NCBI RefSeq assembly: GCF_905220565.1
Contig: NC_059418.1
Coordinates: forward strand, 8,919,441 to 8,983,440
DNA length: 64,000 nucleotides
From: Melitaea cinxia
Taxonomy: Eukaryota > Arthropoda > Insecta > Lepidoptera > Nymphalidae
Direction of reading: 5' to 3'
Positions 20,981 through 31,946 of the stretch are shown here, piece after piece. A model generated the notes under the pieces. The model worked only from the letters and a program-made list of their open reading frames with translations. It searched no databases and was not told where the DNA came from. A program made the translations under genes and the position numbers. Each line of letters begins with the position of its first letter. Positions within the stretch are counted from its first letter, which is position 1.

Positions 20981-22531
20981 ATGAAGTGTTGTGTTTTATC
21001 GTGTCAAAGTTATTCAGACAGACGTTCTGATGCTATGAATGGTATCACATTTCATTTGTAAGTAATTTTATACGTAATTATTAAAATAGTTCTAGAAAAA
21101 TCTCGGCTTTCAAGTATAAATTATACTACTTGACACTAGATGGCTTAACTTTTGTGAATTAAAAATATAAGTACGCATAGTTCCGCATTAGTATATTGTA
21201 ATAACCATTCGTGGATACTGAAAACTAAAGTATACCTTTAGTCCTAAAATACTTTTTAGTCGTCAAAACAGTGCCTTAGTAGTTTTTATAATTATTTTGC
21301 GAACAGGCCGCCATCTATCGTTAAGTATTTTCAACGTACCAAATATCCAGGGCCGTAATTAGAATCAAATAATTTTACTGAATAATACACGGCTATGGTC
21401 AGTATGAAATAACATTTTCATAGCAAATATTTTTAAGTAACAAAGTTCTGGCGATGTATACATATTATTCTCCGTGACTGTTCATCAATTGAAAGAACTT
21501 TGAATATTAAATAATCATTTTATCCATATTAATGATAATTAAGAACCTAATTAATTTCATTTCTTTTTATGTTTCTTTTTAGATTTCCATCGGATGATAA
21601 TTTAAAACAACAATGGATCACAAAAATGAATAGACAGGGTTGGACTCCGACTAAATATACAAAGATTTGTTCTTGCCATTTTAATAATGCAGACTTCATA
21701 GTGACAAAAAAAGGCCATAAAAAATTAAAGAAAGGCACTTTACCTAGTTTAAAACTGGATTTGTTGGCTAATAATAATCCAACCTCACGCCAGTTTAAGG
21801 CTGCTTACAAAAAAACTCTAATAAATACAGAACTTAAAGATGGTTTCAGAGGAAATTGCATTCCTTTAGATGATATTTCAATTTTGAATGAATCCTCTGT
21901 ACAAAAAATTAATATCACATCAGCACGTTATCGGATTTTACAAAATGATTTGAGCTTGGAATCATTAAATGTCACGGATGTCGAACCCATGCCTGATGAT
22001 TTGTTGTTAGAATTTGATGAGCAACTAAATACAATGACAGGTGATTTTTTGCGCCGTCAAATAGTAGCATATATATCTGGGTACGTAGTCAAATATTTAC
22101 ATTCCAAGATCAAATGTGAGAGCTGCCTCAAAGAATTGTATGCTGATAACTACGATGATGATGACCTTTATTTAATAAAGACTAAAAATAAAGGTGGTCT
22201 TACTTTCCCATCTAAAGATGTTATAAATATATGTATACGAACCGAATGCAGTATCCGTTCTGTTAAATCGCAATCTTTGAATTCTGCCATTTTCCGTAAA
22301 CATAAAATTGTATCGAATACATTAAAGTCCCTTATTGGACAAGATTGTTTCAAACAATCGGCCAACCACATGTTTGACCAATCACCGACAGTAAATCATA
22401 TTATACTTCTAATTAAATCTATATCAGAAAAATATATCGATATTCGTTTTAAGCATTTCGCAACCATACAAAACGATAGGGCAACTAACAGACAACAACT
22501 AACAAAAACGATTATTTTTTCAGGAAATTGA
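20981..22531 (+). CDS. P-element-like THAP protein, internally deleted (copy B)
   Basis: Exon 1 (20981-21057) starts MKCCVLSCQSYSDRR and ends FHL at a GTAAGT donor. Exon 2 (21583-22531, acceptor TTTTTAG) continues FPSDDNLKQQW. Together they restore the THAP signature: an N-terminal Cys pair, FHLFP, then C-x2-H in KICSCHFNNADF and the LKKGTLPSL tail box. The joined coding length is 1026 nt (341 residues plus stop), with phase kept. The C-terminal half resembles the C-terminal region of P/THAP9-type transposases but lacks the catalytic core. Identical to copy A, diverging from the palindrome centre, so the two promoters would be head to head. Confidence 0.8.
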
Positions 22532-23209
22532 ATTTTGTAAATAAAATTATGTTCGTTATAATTATTTGTCTATTATTTTTATTTATTTAATTCAGATTTA
22601 CATCAATACAAGTGTTAGTAAGAATTTTATAACTTAAAAACTAATGTTAGAATGACACACAGTAACACGTGCTATTTTTGATTTTACGTACAAATAAACT
22701 TATTTCATTTTCCTTTAATACAATTCTCGATATTATCATTAAAAATCCAATCATACTAAAATTCAATTAAAATTAAATTAAAAATAAAAATCCAAACAAT
22801 ACAATTTTTGCTGTCTTTTTTTTATTCATTTATTACACAGAAGTTCTGAGTACGTCCCATTGCTTTCTACACTTATTGACATCTAGTGTGAGATAGCTAA
22901 ACTATGTAGTGACATCAATATATCGATGTTAGGTCGCTAAGCGAGTAGTTTTGCTACTAACCCGCAGGTGGAAAATTGAGAAGGAGCGGCGTTCCACAAC
23001 CCCTCACCCCGCAAAATGTCACTCGATATTTCATAGGAAAATCTTATTACAACATCTCCTCTTTGTTTTTGCTCTATGCTTAGGCCAACTCCTCTTTGTT
23101 TTTGCTCTATGGTCTAAGCAGTCCACTGCTGGACATGGGCCTCCACAAGTTTACGCCAAAAATAACGTAAACTCATGTGTTTTGCCCATAGTCACCACAC
23201 AATGGCATG

Positions 23210-23937
23210 TTTCCCTTAAAAACTTTAAACAAAATTATGGCAAGGTTTTAAGGTCTAAGTTCCCTCATAAGTTTAACAAAACTGTACTACTAAAATTTCG
23301 CCTTGCCCTTTATATCAATAATTATTATTTATATCTACCTACGCAGACGTTTTATCAGAACCAACGAAACATCCGAAATTTATAGTGACTTGACGAACAT
23401 GGTAAATATCTCGTTTTACTTATCGTTTTAATCTTATTTTGCAAAATACTAGAACATATTTAAGACTCTAACCGTATTACCCTCATAAAGAACACAATTA
23501 GTAAATGTCATTTTTTTTTACTTATCTAATTATATTCAAATATCATTTCACTTATCAAGTACTAATCAGTTTTTTTATTTAATTTCTAAAAAAGTGTGAA
23601 GACTGATGAAACCTCGAAGTAAACATTAAATTAAATCTTGTCAACACGATTCAGGAGTCGTAACCAACGTGAATCCATTAAATATATATGTTAGAAGTGC
23701 GTAGTCGGAAAAATAATAAATGGTGGTATTTCATATAAAAAAATAGGTACTTGATTTCAATTTCTATAACAAAATTACAAACAATTTGTTTTTAACTATC
23801 AAAACCATTAATTATAGTTTTGTGAATGTGAAGCCACCATCAGTTCGGAATGTGGATGCTGATTCTATTGACATAAGAAGAAATCAACTTCTCTTATTAA
23901 CATAAACTTTGTTTTAATTAGTCCTATGTCCTCAGGA
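23210..23937. other. Noncoding, duplicated at 53710-54260; dead unit M6
   Basis: Follows G2 and matches the DNA after G3. A minus-strand PSE-like box AATCGTGTTGACAAGAT lies near 23634-23650 (copied near 54155-54170) with no clear TATA box or hairpin. A 144-codon frame starting at 22951 crosses the transposon boundary and is not a gene. Confidence 0.55.
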
Positions 23938-23969
23938 GTTCCGTGCCGTCCTGTGGCGGGATACGGAAC
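23938..23969 (-). ncRNA. F-type hairpin beyond unit M7
   Basis: GTTCCGT pairs with ACGGAAC, with CCGCC opposite GGACGG near the loop. A minus-strand PSE-like box and distal GATGGCGCTCATC lie at about 24045-24100, with a poor TATA. The spacing from box to hairpin resembles that of the B units and their F hairpins. Confidence 0.4.
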
Positions 23970-24359
23970 ATTAAAGAATCACATCTTTTTCTATAATGAC
24001 TTTATCCAGATGCTCAAATGTTAATAATTGGCAATATGTACAACAATAATAATCTTAACACCGCAACGCAGTATTTGTAATCGAAGATGAGCGCCATCAA
24101 TCAACAAGTCGAGACACAGAATATTTGGTACATTCACATTTTCACGTAACATACATCAAACAATCACTCAGTGAGAAATATCTATGGAGCTGATTCGTTA
24201 ACGATTAATTTCTTCCGAAATCTTCACAACATTCCACGGAACGACGTGCGACGGTTAAATGTACATTGCCGATAGATGGCGCTCATCTTTGACTACAAAC
24301 GGTGAATCGCGGTAACAAGATTTTAATTTTTGTACATAAAATTTATTCTGATCGTTTCC

Positions 24360-24418
24360 AAAATGGGCGACCTACCCCTAAGTGTAGCTTTTACACGTGG
24401 GGGCATGTTGCCCGTTTT
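24360..24418 (+). ncRNA. Hairpin RNA unit G1, near-perfect long stem
   Basis: Distal GATGGCGCTCAT 24275-24286, 18 bp, AATCGCGGTAACAAGAT 24305-24321, 11 bp, TACATAAAA 24333-24341. The 59-nt hairpin has about 20 pairs: AAAATGGGC/GCCCGTTTT, GAC/GTT, CCCC/GGGG, GTGTA/TACAC, loop GCTTT. It ends exactly in TTTT (24415-24418). Shape and size are like a miRNA precursor or shRNA. A simple pol III transcript of this length is the best reading, but expression is untested. Confidence 0.7.
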
Positions 24419-24649
24419 AATGATATCAACAACAGTCCAATGTATTCTTAATAAAAAAAATTGGATGTCTGTGAAGTTGGTTTACGGACGATAGTTTAAC
24501 GTGACAGCGTCATCACAAAACATCTCCTCGGACGCATAGGCCAGTGGAAGAGAGATAGATGCGGCGCAAGCGTACAATGAGCGTAACGCTGCGTCATCCT
24601 TTTCCGTGAATGCAGTCGACGTTCATCGCTATATTAGACGTTGTCACGT

Positions 24650-24895
24650 TAAAAGATCGACTTTAATTTATATCAACGAGTAATAGTCGTGAAGTCAAGT
24701 TAAACACGCACTGCTAGAGATAACTCAAAACTACTCTTCAGATATTGCTCACGTTTGAACGGCAACAGATGACATGCGTCAGTTTTTGAATAAAATAATA
24801 ATCATGAAAATCAGTATACTTAGTAAAAAGCTATGAGTTACACACTAAACATACAGTCAAATTAACAACCTTCTTTTTCTCTTAAGTCGGTTAAA
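24650..24895 (+). repeat. Diverged R-family copy
   Basis: Fragments of the R consensus are present (TTTATATCAACGAGTAATAG, TAGAGATAACTC, CTTAAGTCGGTTAAAA). Boundaries are blurred. Confidence 0.5.
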
Positions 24896-24920
24896 ATACT
24901 TATATTTATATTATAAGTAA

Positions 24921-25790
24921 ACTAGCTGTGCTCGCGTCTTCGTCCGCGTGGAATTTAACGAAATGGTTATTGTTGAGTTCCCAGAGTTATATGTATAATA
25001 AATAAATATTTTATAATTTTGAAGTTGGTGCCAAGTAAAACAATAACTACTCTAGTATCTACTCGTAAGTTGTATTCAGCTTTCTTCCATAATTTGTTTC
25101 ATTGACTATTAGGTTGAATACTGTTATTATTCTGTTATTGTTTTGACATATCTAATAATAAATTTTTTGTACTTGTTTGTTGTGTGTGTGTGTTGTTTGT
25201 ATTTGTTATTGTAGCCAGGTTGTTGTAGTATTTACTTGGCACCAACTTCAAAATTATAAAATATTTATTTAATCATTTCTGATTAACTAAATCAAAATAC
25301 GAATTACTTTGTACTAAGTAAATTTATTTTACACTTTTTAGTTTCCTGTTTGAAGTCGGTTTTTTTTGTTAAAAAATTATTTTAGATAAATTGTTTATTT
25401 TTATTGGAACGAACTTGGAACGAAGTTCCTTACGGCAGGCTTGACGTTTTGATGGGCAACCGAACTGAGAAAAATGTGAGACTAAAACCGTAAGAAAAAT
25501 ATATAACGGAAGTGACGTAATAACAGTCACACGGCTGTATAATATGACGTTTGTAAAACTAAAATATTACTAGTAAACTTTTTTTAGGATAAAAAATATA
25601 ATATTAAAATAACCACTTTTTAATAAATGCATATGGAAACGGTACATATACCAACATAACATTTTTTACAATTTTTATCTCATTTTCACTGGTAGATTAT
25701 TTTAGAAATGTATTTATTTTATAACTCTGCGAACTGAACAATAATTTTTTTGTCAAATTCCACGCGAACGAAGTCGCGGGCACAGCTAGT
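24921..25790. mobile_element. MITE-like element with 36-bp inverted termini
   Basis: Left end ACTAGCTGTGCTCGCG and right end GCGGGCACAGCTAGT are inverted, and the match continues through CGCGTGGAATTT. No coding frame. A second inverted repeat is nested inside it. A related half-terminus occurs at 44391. Confidence 0.7.
25001..25270. repeat. Nested inverted repeat with arms of about 48 bp
   Basis: TTTTGAAGTTGGTGCCAAGT (left arm 25001-25050) is inverted as ACTTGGCACCAACTTCAAAA (right arm 25225-25270), extending through AAATATTTATT. The unique loop contains a short (GT)n run. Confidence 0.85.
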
Positions 25791-28660
25791 AGAAATACAA
25801 AAATCTCAGCACCCCAATTCATTGTTAAAGTTTGTAAAGTTTACAACGCACCTGACATCTGACACTTGCCTGTAGGCCTCAGCTAGCGGGTGTGTACACG
25901 TTCACTGCACTCACTAACACTAATCTGATGTATATATTTTGTCCATTAGAAAACAAGTCAAGGTCTGGGGCCTGGGATCTTGGACTATTGATAGATTGAT
26001 ACTCTGAATACGGGGTATATTCCTTAGCGTAAATACAGCTACGACAGTTTATGTCCGCTGATTTCTGTGACAGTAAGTAAAGCTACGATCCATCAAAACT
26101 ACTTTTTTGACTTGTAATAATTGTCTGTGTATTTGTGTGTTTGGGAATTTGCAAACCACAAGTTACAATAATGACAGCCGAGTTACAATTTGAAATTATT
26201 TAAAAATAGTTACTATGCAATGTTGTGGTTATGCAATATTTAATTTCTTATAACAAAGAGTAGTGTTGAGAGAGTAGTAGTTGTATTTGGTAAGTTTTTT
26301 AACCGACGAAAAAAACGGAGGCGGTTCTCAAGTCGACGCTTCTATTCTTTTATGTATGACCTCGCATCAATTTTTACAGAGTAGTTCGGTTTTGATAATT
26401 CTTTTTTTATTGGAAAGATTACCCCGAAGTTGGACCCATATTAATTTTGAAATTAAATTGTTCACTCGCTGATTGTAAGATATGACCACGCATAACTTTT
26501 TACAGAGTAGTCCGATTTTGATATTTCTTTTTTTTTCCTCCAACCTTTTTTTCTCGTTATTAGATTCTTCTAAATATCTTTTTCTCATTCGAGAAGTATT
26601 TTTTGTAGACCTACCTATGTTTGTATATAATAAAGCCTATTTTTATAAGTATTTATATTATACAACACATAATGTTTAAAGAAGTATTATATGAAAGTTA
26701 ATACCTTAAGTAAGGTAGATATTTTAAATGTAATGAAAAATTAAGCATGTAGTAATTTTTGGATTATAGCCACAAAAAATATGTAATAAACACTTTTTAA
26801 CAACAAATTTTATCGCTGAAAAAACTGAAAAGCAAAAAATAATAAACCTTTGTTATATAACCTAATAACTAACTTCTGAAGGTAATGAAACTATAGCTAA
26901 GTATGTATATTTGAAAATAGTTGAGTTTTTAATTAACCTTAATAACTAAGTTCTTAAACTATAATAACTGTAAGTATAGCTAAGTAATTTTGAGTCATGG
27001 GATTGGTAACTCTCACAAACTTTATTTGATATATAGCTATTAAGGTGACCCGGTGGACTAGAAGGTCAGAATTACATAAGTTTTTACAAGTTTTTTTTTT
27101 TTTTTTTAAATCTATATTACCACTACAACTTTGAAACTTTTAGGACTATTTAGTTACAAAGAAAAAAAAATAATTTAATGATTTTAAAGATGACATTGAA
27201 GTTAGTCTCATTAAAAAAAAGAACCTGAGCGGCGCGCGATGATTTAGCTCTTCTGTGAGTCTGAAATAAAAAAAAATCAAAACGGATTTTTAATCATTAA
27301 AAATAAACCTATCAGGAAGTAAAATGAAAAAAATGTGTTTTTTTTTTAATGAAATGGCGCGTTGTTGAAATTTGTAGGCCGAAAATTTCGATATTTTTTT
27401 GTGTGTGTGTGAATAAATAAAAAAATAATCGACGCAAAAAATTTAATTTTCGCGATAGCTGTTAGTATATTAAATAACATATTGAAATTTGAAACAAATC
27501 GACTTAGTAGTTTTTTTTTGCCGTTCGCCAGGCAGAAAAAGGTCGTTTTAAGATAAACGCGCTTAAAATTGTAGTCAAGGAAATTCTCAAGAAAATTAGA
27601 TTAGATTAGTGTTCGTAACTATAGTAACGGAAATCAGCCAGCTACTCCAGCCCCATATAGTATACCCTCAGTCCTTTCAAACTCTTCAATATCTTCAGTT
27701 TTTTCAGCTCTGGAAACTAAGATATTTCCCTTTACTACAACTCAGGTGATGAAACCGAAGCAGATGCGCTCCGCCGAACAATATAATTACTGACTAGGCC
27801 AACCGGCTCGACTACCTGCTTTGGCGCTGATCTTTGAAATAGGTTTTACAACATGAAATACCAAAAATATCGTTGTTAAATTTTAATTGTATATTTTTGA
27901 AATACTATATTTTCGAAATATGAAAAAAAAAAGATTTTAAGAGATTAAAATAAAAATTATTATACTTATTTTTAATATTCCTACAAGTCCTATATATGTT
28001 GGTATAGGAATTTTAATATTGGTATAATAAACTGATATAAAAATACATGGTACAGCTAATCTCGCTGTGATAATATATTTTTATATCAATATCAGAAATA
28101 ATTTAAGTCGAGTATAAATACCATGACAAAAATCTTGCCAATGCGATTCAGAAATTGTAACTAGAGGTTAGCGCCATCTGTCAACAAGTCGAAACATGCG
28201 CCGAACATTGAACATTCACAGCATGCAATACGAAAATATGGCTATTTACTGCTCAGTTTGATCACAAAACCGAATATAATTGTATTACTTATTTATGTTG
28301 ACGTTTTAACATTTCAAACCATACGTTATACGTACATGGTATCATTGTACTACAGCGTGAGTTTTGAATTACCATATAACAGACGAGAGATGTTATTCGC
28401 CGAGAATATACAATACAGTGTAATGTGTTCTATCTCATTCTCATACTCTGTCACACATTTGTGTGTTTGTTTCTTTATCGTGACGCATTATCGTTGTATC
28501 GAGTCTCAAATTACAACAATTCCAAAGAAGTTTCAACTTAAAATAATTTGATATGCGATGGAATTATGAACTAAACATATTTCAACTGCGGTAGTTGCAC
28601 AGCAGGAAATATCTTGCATGACATCTGTAGCAGCCTGACTATACCTCGACCTTATACAAG
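25791..28660. other. Gene-free stretch with R fragments and homopolymer runs
   Basis: R-family pieces lie at about 26297-26480 (TTTTTTAACCGACGAAAAAA). A or T runs occur near 27090, 27130 and 27340. A minus-strand PSE-like box AATCGCATTGGCAAGAT at 28132-28147 with a distal box has a TATA-like TATTTATAC but no convincing hairpin. Short frames here look random. Confidence 0.5.
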
Positions 28661-28671
28661 ATCTCAGCTAA

Positions 28672-28850
28672 ATAATACTGTTCTCAAGCAATGTTGCGTT
28701 CTTTCCTTTGTTAAGGTGACCAGGGATCCTGGAGGGATTGGCAATATGATCGGGGTTGCGATGCTTCTGGTGTTGCGACGTTTATAAGCTACGGTACTAA
28801 TCAGTGAGTCGTAGCCATGCTTAATCTAGTTGCATAAAAAAATACAATAC
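28672..28850 (+). mobile_element. SINE-like repeat, paralogue of 11339-11510
   Basis: CAAGCAATGTTGCGTTC, GACCAGGGATCCTGG and TATAAGCTACGGTACTAATC match the copy at 11.4 kb. The flanking DNA matches as well, so it was duplicated with its block and not inserted independently. Confidence 0.7.
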
Positions 28851-29683
28851 CGAGAGTAATAATAGTTTGTAACCGCGATATTTAGATTAACTTTCTTACT
28901 ATTTACGCTCTAAATTTCAATAAACCTGCTTTGTTAACGGATAATTTTAGTTAAAGTCGTCGTCATTCTGCGCAGATTTTGCAAGAAAGAGGGTTCAAAG
29001 CGCAATTTGATCTTAAAACAGAATAATAGTCCGGCGTGTCACCGATTTTGATACTTTGAAAAATAGAATGTATGAATATTTCACTTGATATTTAATTTTT
29101 ACTGCAACTTTTAGACATTTGCATAAAAGAGGTAAAGACATTGATCTCATAGAGAATATTTAGATAATAATATTATAAACGTAACACACGCACACAATTG
29201 TTAAATATATACGAGTATATTCATACATATAACATTAAATTGATTGTAAAACTAATACTTAATTAATCAAAAGATTAACTGATCGCTTTTAATGGTCATT
29301 GCGATATTTACAGCACAACAATTGAAGGTATACCTCATATAATAACATCATGTATAATTTTATTATACCTACTTTAGTAAGAATTGCAAGTATCAAGACG
29401 ATTGATCTGAGCTACATCCGCGAGGGAGCGCTCTTATCGCGGCTTGTAGTATGAATTTTAATATTTGATTAAAGCTTGCTGTAGGGTTGAATATAAACGT
29501 GTAATAACACTGTTTAGAGTAATGAGAGAAATATCATCTTAAATATAAGTTTCTCAAAGTGGACCATCTGTAACTGTTCAAATTGCTTTTTGTTTTTCTC
29601 AATTACGAATAATGAATTGCGCTGGCAAGATTTTTGTTCTTGTATATAAAGTTAAGTAGGTAGTATTAATTTCGAAAAATTGA

Positions 29684-29723
29684 TTTAAGGTCCCTTCGAG
29701 TGACGCTTACAGTTTTACTTAAA
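29684..29723 (+). ncRNA. Hairpin RNA unit E2
   Basis: PSE-like AATTGCGCTGGCAAGAT 29615-29631, 11 bp, TATATAAAG 29643-29651. The weak stem pairs TTTAAGGT with ACTTAAA around CCCTTCGAGTGACGCTTACAG. The promoter boxes are better preserved than the hairpin. Confidence 0.4.
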
Positions 29724-29807
29724 CGTTTAACTTTTACTATACAGAAGTTGTGTACATTAAATTGGGTGTCTCGTTCATATTGTTAAAAACAGACCGAACT
29801 ACTAGAA

Positions 29808-30025
29808 ACTTGTGACCGCAGGGCTGGCCTTGTCACCCCGAAGACGCTGCTGCCCGTCTTCGGCCTGTGTATTTCAAAGCGAGCAGTTGGATGGCTATCC
29901 CGCCACCGGTCGGCTTCTTAAGTTCCAAGGTGATAGCGGAACTGTGTTATCCCTTAGTCGCCTCTTACGACACCCACGGGAAGAGAGGGGGTGGCTATAT
30001 TCTTTGGTGCCGTAGCCACACAGTA
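29808..30025 (-). mobile_element. Lepidopteran retroelement fragment (CCCACGGGAAGAG family)
   Basis: Matches the inner part of 38917-39280: GAAGACGCTGCTGCCCGTCT, TTAGTCGCCTCTTACGACAC, GCCGTAGCCACACAG. It lacks the GTCCACTGC tail. The two overlapping open frames are by-products of its GC-rich sequence. Confidence 0.7.
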
Positions 30026-30294
30026 CTGTACGTATGCAGTTTTTTTTTTCTTAGTCCACGAAACTGACTACAATCGTTTAATATAGACTTATAAAGTAAA
30101 GTACAAAGTGCAAAGCATGTATGTACAATTGAGTCTACTAGATGTGGACATAGCAGGCATTATAAAAAAAAGCAAAACTAAAATCAAAACAGGTAACTTA
30201 ACAATAGTGCAAAATTAAAAGGTAGGAATATAAAATACTAAAACACAAGCAGTTAAAATAATAAAAGAAAAACAAAATAAACATTTCAATATAA

Positions 30295-30909
30295 ATAATT
30301 GTGTTTGCTCGCAAACGAAAAAAAAACCGACTTCAATTACATCGACGAGTAATACAACGTAGATCGACGAAAAAATAGTCAAGTAACTACGCGTTATCAA
30401 AGATTACTCAAAAAGTAGTTATCAGATCTCGATAAAATTTATATGTGATCACATGATAAACATCAGCTTTCGATTAAATTAAAAATTATCAAAATCGGTA
30501 TACCCAGTAAAAAGTTATTGCGGATTTTCGAGAGTTTCCCTCGATTTCTCTGGGATCCCATCATCAGATCCTGGTTTCCTTATCATGGTACCAAACTAGG
30601 GATATCCTCTTTCCAACAAAAAAAGAATTATCAAAATCGGTACATCCAGTAGAAAGTTATGCGGTATAATACAACGCAGGTCGACGAAAAAAGCGTCAAG
30701 TAAAAACGCATTATTAGATATAACTCGAAAAGTAGTTGTTAGATCTCAAATAAATTTAAATGGGACCAATTTGCACACACCACCTTTCGATTAAAACAAA
30801 ATTTGTCGAAATCGGTCCACCCGGTCAAAAGTTCTGATGTAACATACATAAAAAAAAAAAAAAACAGTCGAATTGAGAACCTCCTCCTTTTTTGGAAGTC
30901 GGTTAAAAA
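30295..30909 (+). repeat. R-family repeat, complete copy
   Basis: Starts AATAATTGTGTTTGCTCGC and ends TTTTGGAAGTCGGTTAAA. Two internal halves are separated by GCGGTATAATACAACG. Very similar to 10475-11098. Confidence 0.85.
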
Positions 30910-31052
30910 GGGAAAAATACTGTAAAGCAATGTACAATTTAAACACGTAGCTCATTATACAGCTTATTTTTAACAGTGATTTGACTTCTATAATTACAAT
31001 AACATTTTAACGTTCATTATTTATTCACCAATTTAAACAGCGAAAGCAATTT

Positions 31053-31218
31053 ATGTAATTGTGTTTGCTCGCAATCGAAACAACCGACTTCAATTACATA
31101 GACTGTGTTTGCGTATTGGTGTGTTGGCGTATTGGTATGTTGGAATGTTGGCGAGATAGCATGTTGGCGTGTTGGTGTGTTGGCGTGTTGGCGTGTTGGC
31201 GTGTTGGCGTGTTGGTAT
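31053..31218. repeat. R fragment expanded into a GTGTTGGC minisatellite
   Basis: The R start (TAATTGTGTTTGCTCGCAAT, CAATTACATAGACTGTG) runs into about 100 bp of 8-bp repeats such as GTGTTGGC and GTATTGGT. Three frames of 75-87 codons through the repeat are artefacts of periodicity. Confidence 0.85.
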
Positions 31219-31517
31219 ATAAGCCACTGTATAAACTGGATCTACTATATAAACTGGAAGTCATCAAAATTTTCAAATTCTTCAATGAAAAATGAATGTC
31301 ATCTAGTAACAAATGCAACATACAATGAAAAACATTTTACAAGTACCCAATATAACACTATTGCATAAAATGATTTGTTAATTTAATATATGATACCATA
31401 CACATACATTAAGGTGTACAGTAGTGGAGCAAAAGGTTCCGTTGCAACTTCAATACATTATATTCCGTTTAAACTATTTTTATTGTTTTTATTAAACTTT
31501 TGACTCTCTTGTTGCAG

Positions 31518-31544
31518 GTACGTTTGGATTCAATATCATATTAT
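31518..31544 (+). other. Diverged micro-exon-like segment
   Basis: CTCTTGTTGCAG precedes GTACGTTTGGATTCAA..., and a GTAAGT donor follows at 31545. It resembles 3411-3441 and 47017-47047 in flanks and first bases only. Confidence 0.2.
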
Positions 31545-31925
31545 GTAAGTAAGTAATTAAAGCAAACAAAAAGTCCAGTCATTGTAGGCTTTTTAAACCC
31601 CAATCTGCAAAAAAAAAAGTATAATGGATAAAAAGATTTTCTAAGAACACAAAAAAAAGTACCTACCAACAATTATTGTAAGCAGCAAATAAGTATACAT
31701 ATATTGTAGCTAGAAAATAAGTGTACATATATTGTAGTTAGCAAATAAGTATAAATATAATAAAAATAATATCTATAAAAAAAAACAACATGTAGAATAG
31801 TCTTGATTAGTGGACTCACGTCAATTTTTTTAGAGGTTCCAAGGCTAGCTATTAAGTTATCTAAAGTTGCAGTGAAGTACCGATGCATGTTTAAATAAAA
31901 ATAAATAAATATGGAATGACAAAAA

Positions 31926-31946
31926 CACGGGCATTATAAGCCCGTG
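31926..31946. ncRNA. Short perfect stem-loop CACGGGC
   Basis: CACGGGC/GCCCGTG closes a 7-nt loop and is followed by GATATATCACTTACATAAAA. A copy with one changed pair (GCC to GCCT side) is at 55381-55401 with the same right flank. No promoter boxes nearby; it may belong to an unlisted repeat. Confidence 0.35.

Larger units (their letters stand above)
18554..23111. mobile_element. Palindromic composite of two P-like transposons
   Basis: A 4558-bp structure bounded by CATAGAGC...GCTCTATG termini and an 8-bp duplication GTCTAAGC (18546-18553, 23112-23119), the P-family target-duplication length. Two 2275-bp copies face each other. Copy A (minus) is 18554-20803 plus its terminal 25 bp at 23087-23111. 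Copy B (plus) is 20804-23078, inserted in A's subterminal region with its own 8-bp duplication CTTAGGCC (20796-20803, 23079-23086). The terminal inverted repeat is 23 bp. Both copies encode a THAP protein lacking the catalytic core, so neither is autonomous. Confidence 0.9.
18535..23195 (-). mobile_element. Retroelement fragment, itself interrupted by the P composite
   Basis: Flanked by a 13-bp duplication CACACAATGGCAT (18522-18534 and 23196-23208). Its pieces, 18535-18553 and 23120-23195, reassemble into the 3' end of the GTCCACTGCTGGACAT family (minus orientation). The P-like element landed between them. The duplicated locus at 53.7 kb lacks both insertions. Confidence 0.8.

Noticed and set aside
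21569..21582. Apparent start MFLF of the 320-residue frame
   Set aside because: These codons are intron sequence ending in TTTTTAG. The upstream exon 20981-21057 with a GTAAGT donor gives a proper THAP N-terminus in phase.
22951..23385. 144-codon plus-strand frame
   Set aside because: It runs through the P-like terminus, the retroelement fragment and unique DNA; no motif, and it only exists because of the insertions.
26367..26588. Lysine-rich 73-codon minus frame
   Set aside because: It covers diverged R-family sequence with A/T runs; composition alone explains it.
29812..30067. Frames of 66-67 codons (and the similar one at 39044)
   Set aside because: They repeat in two copies of a retroelement family and reflect its GC-rich sequence, not a gene.
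31059..31368. Three overlapping frames rich in Cys-Trp-Arg or Asn-Thr-Pro
   Set aside because: They are translations of an 8-bp minisatellite.
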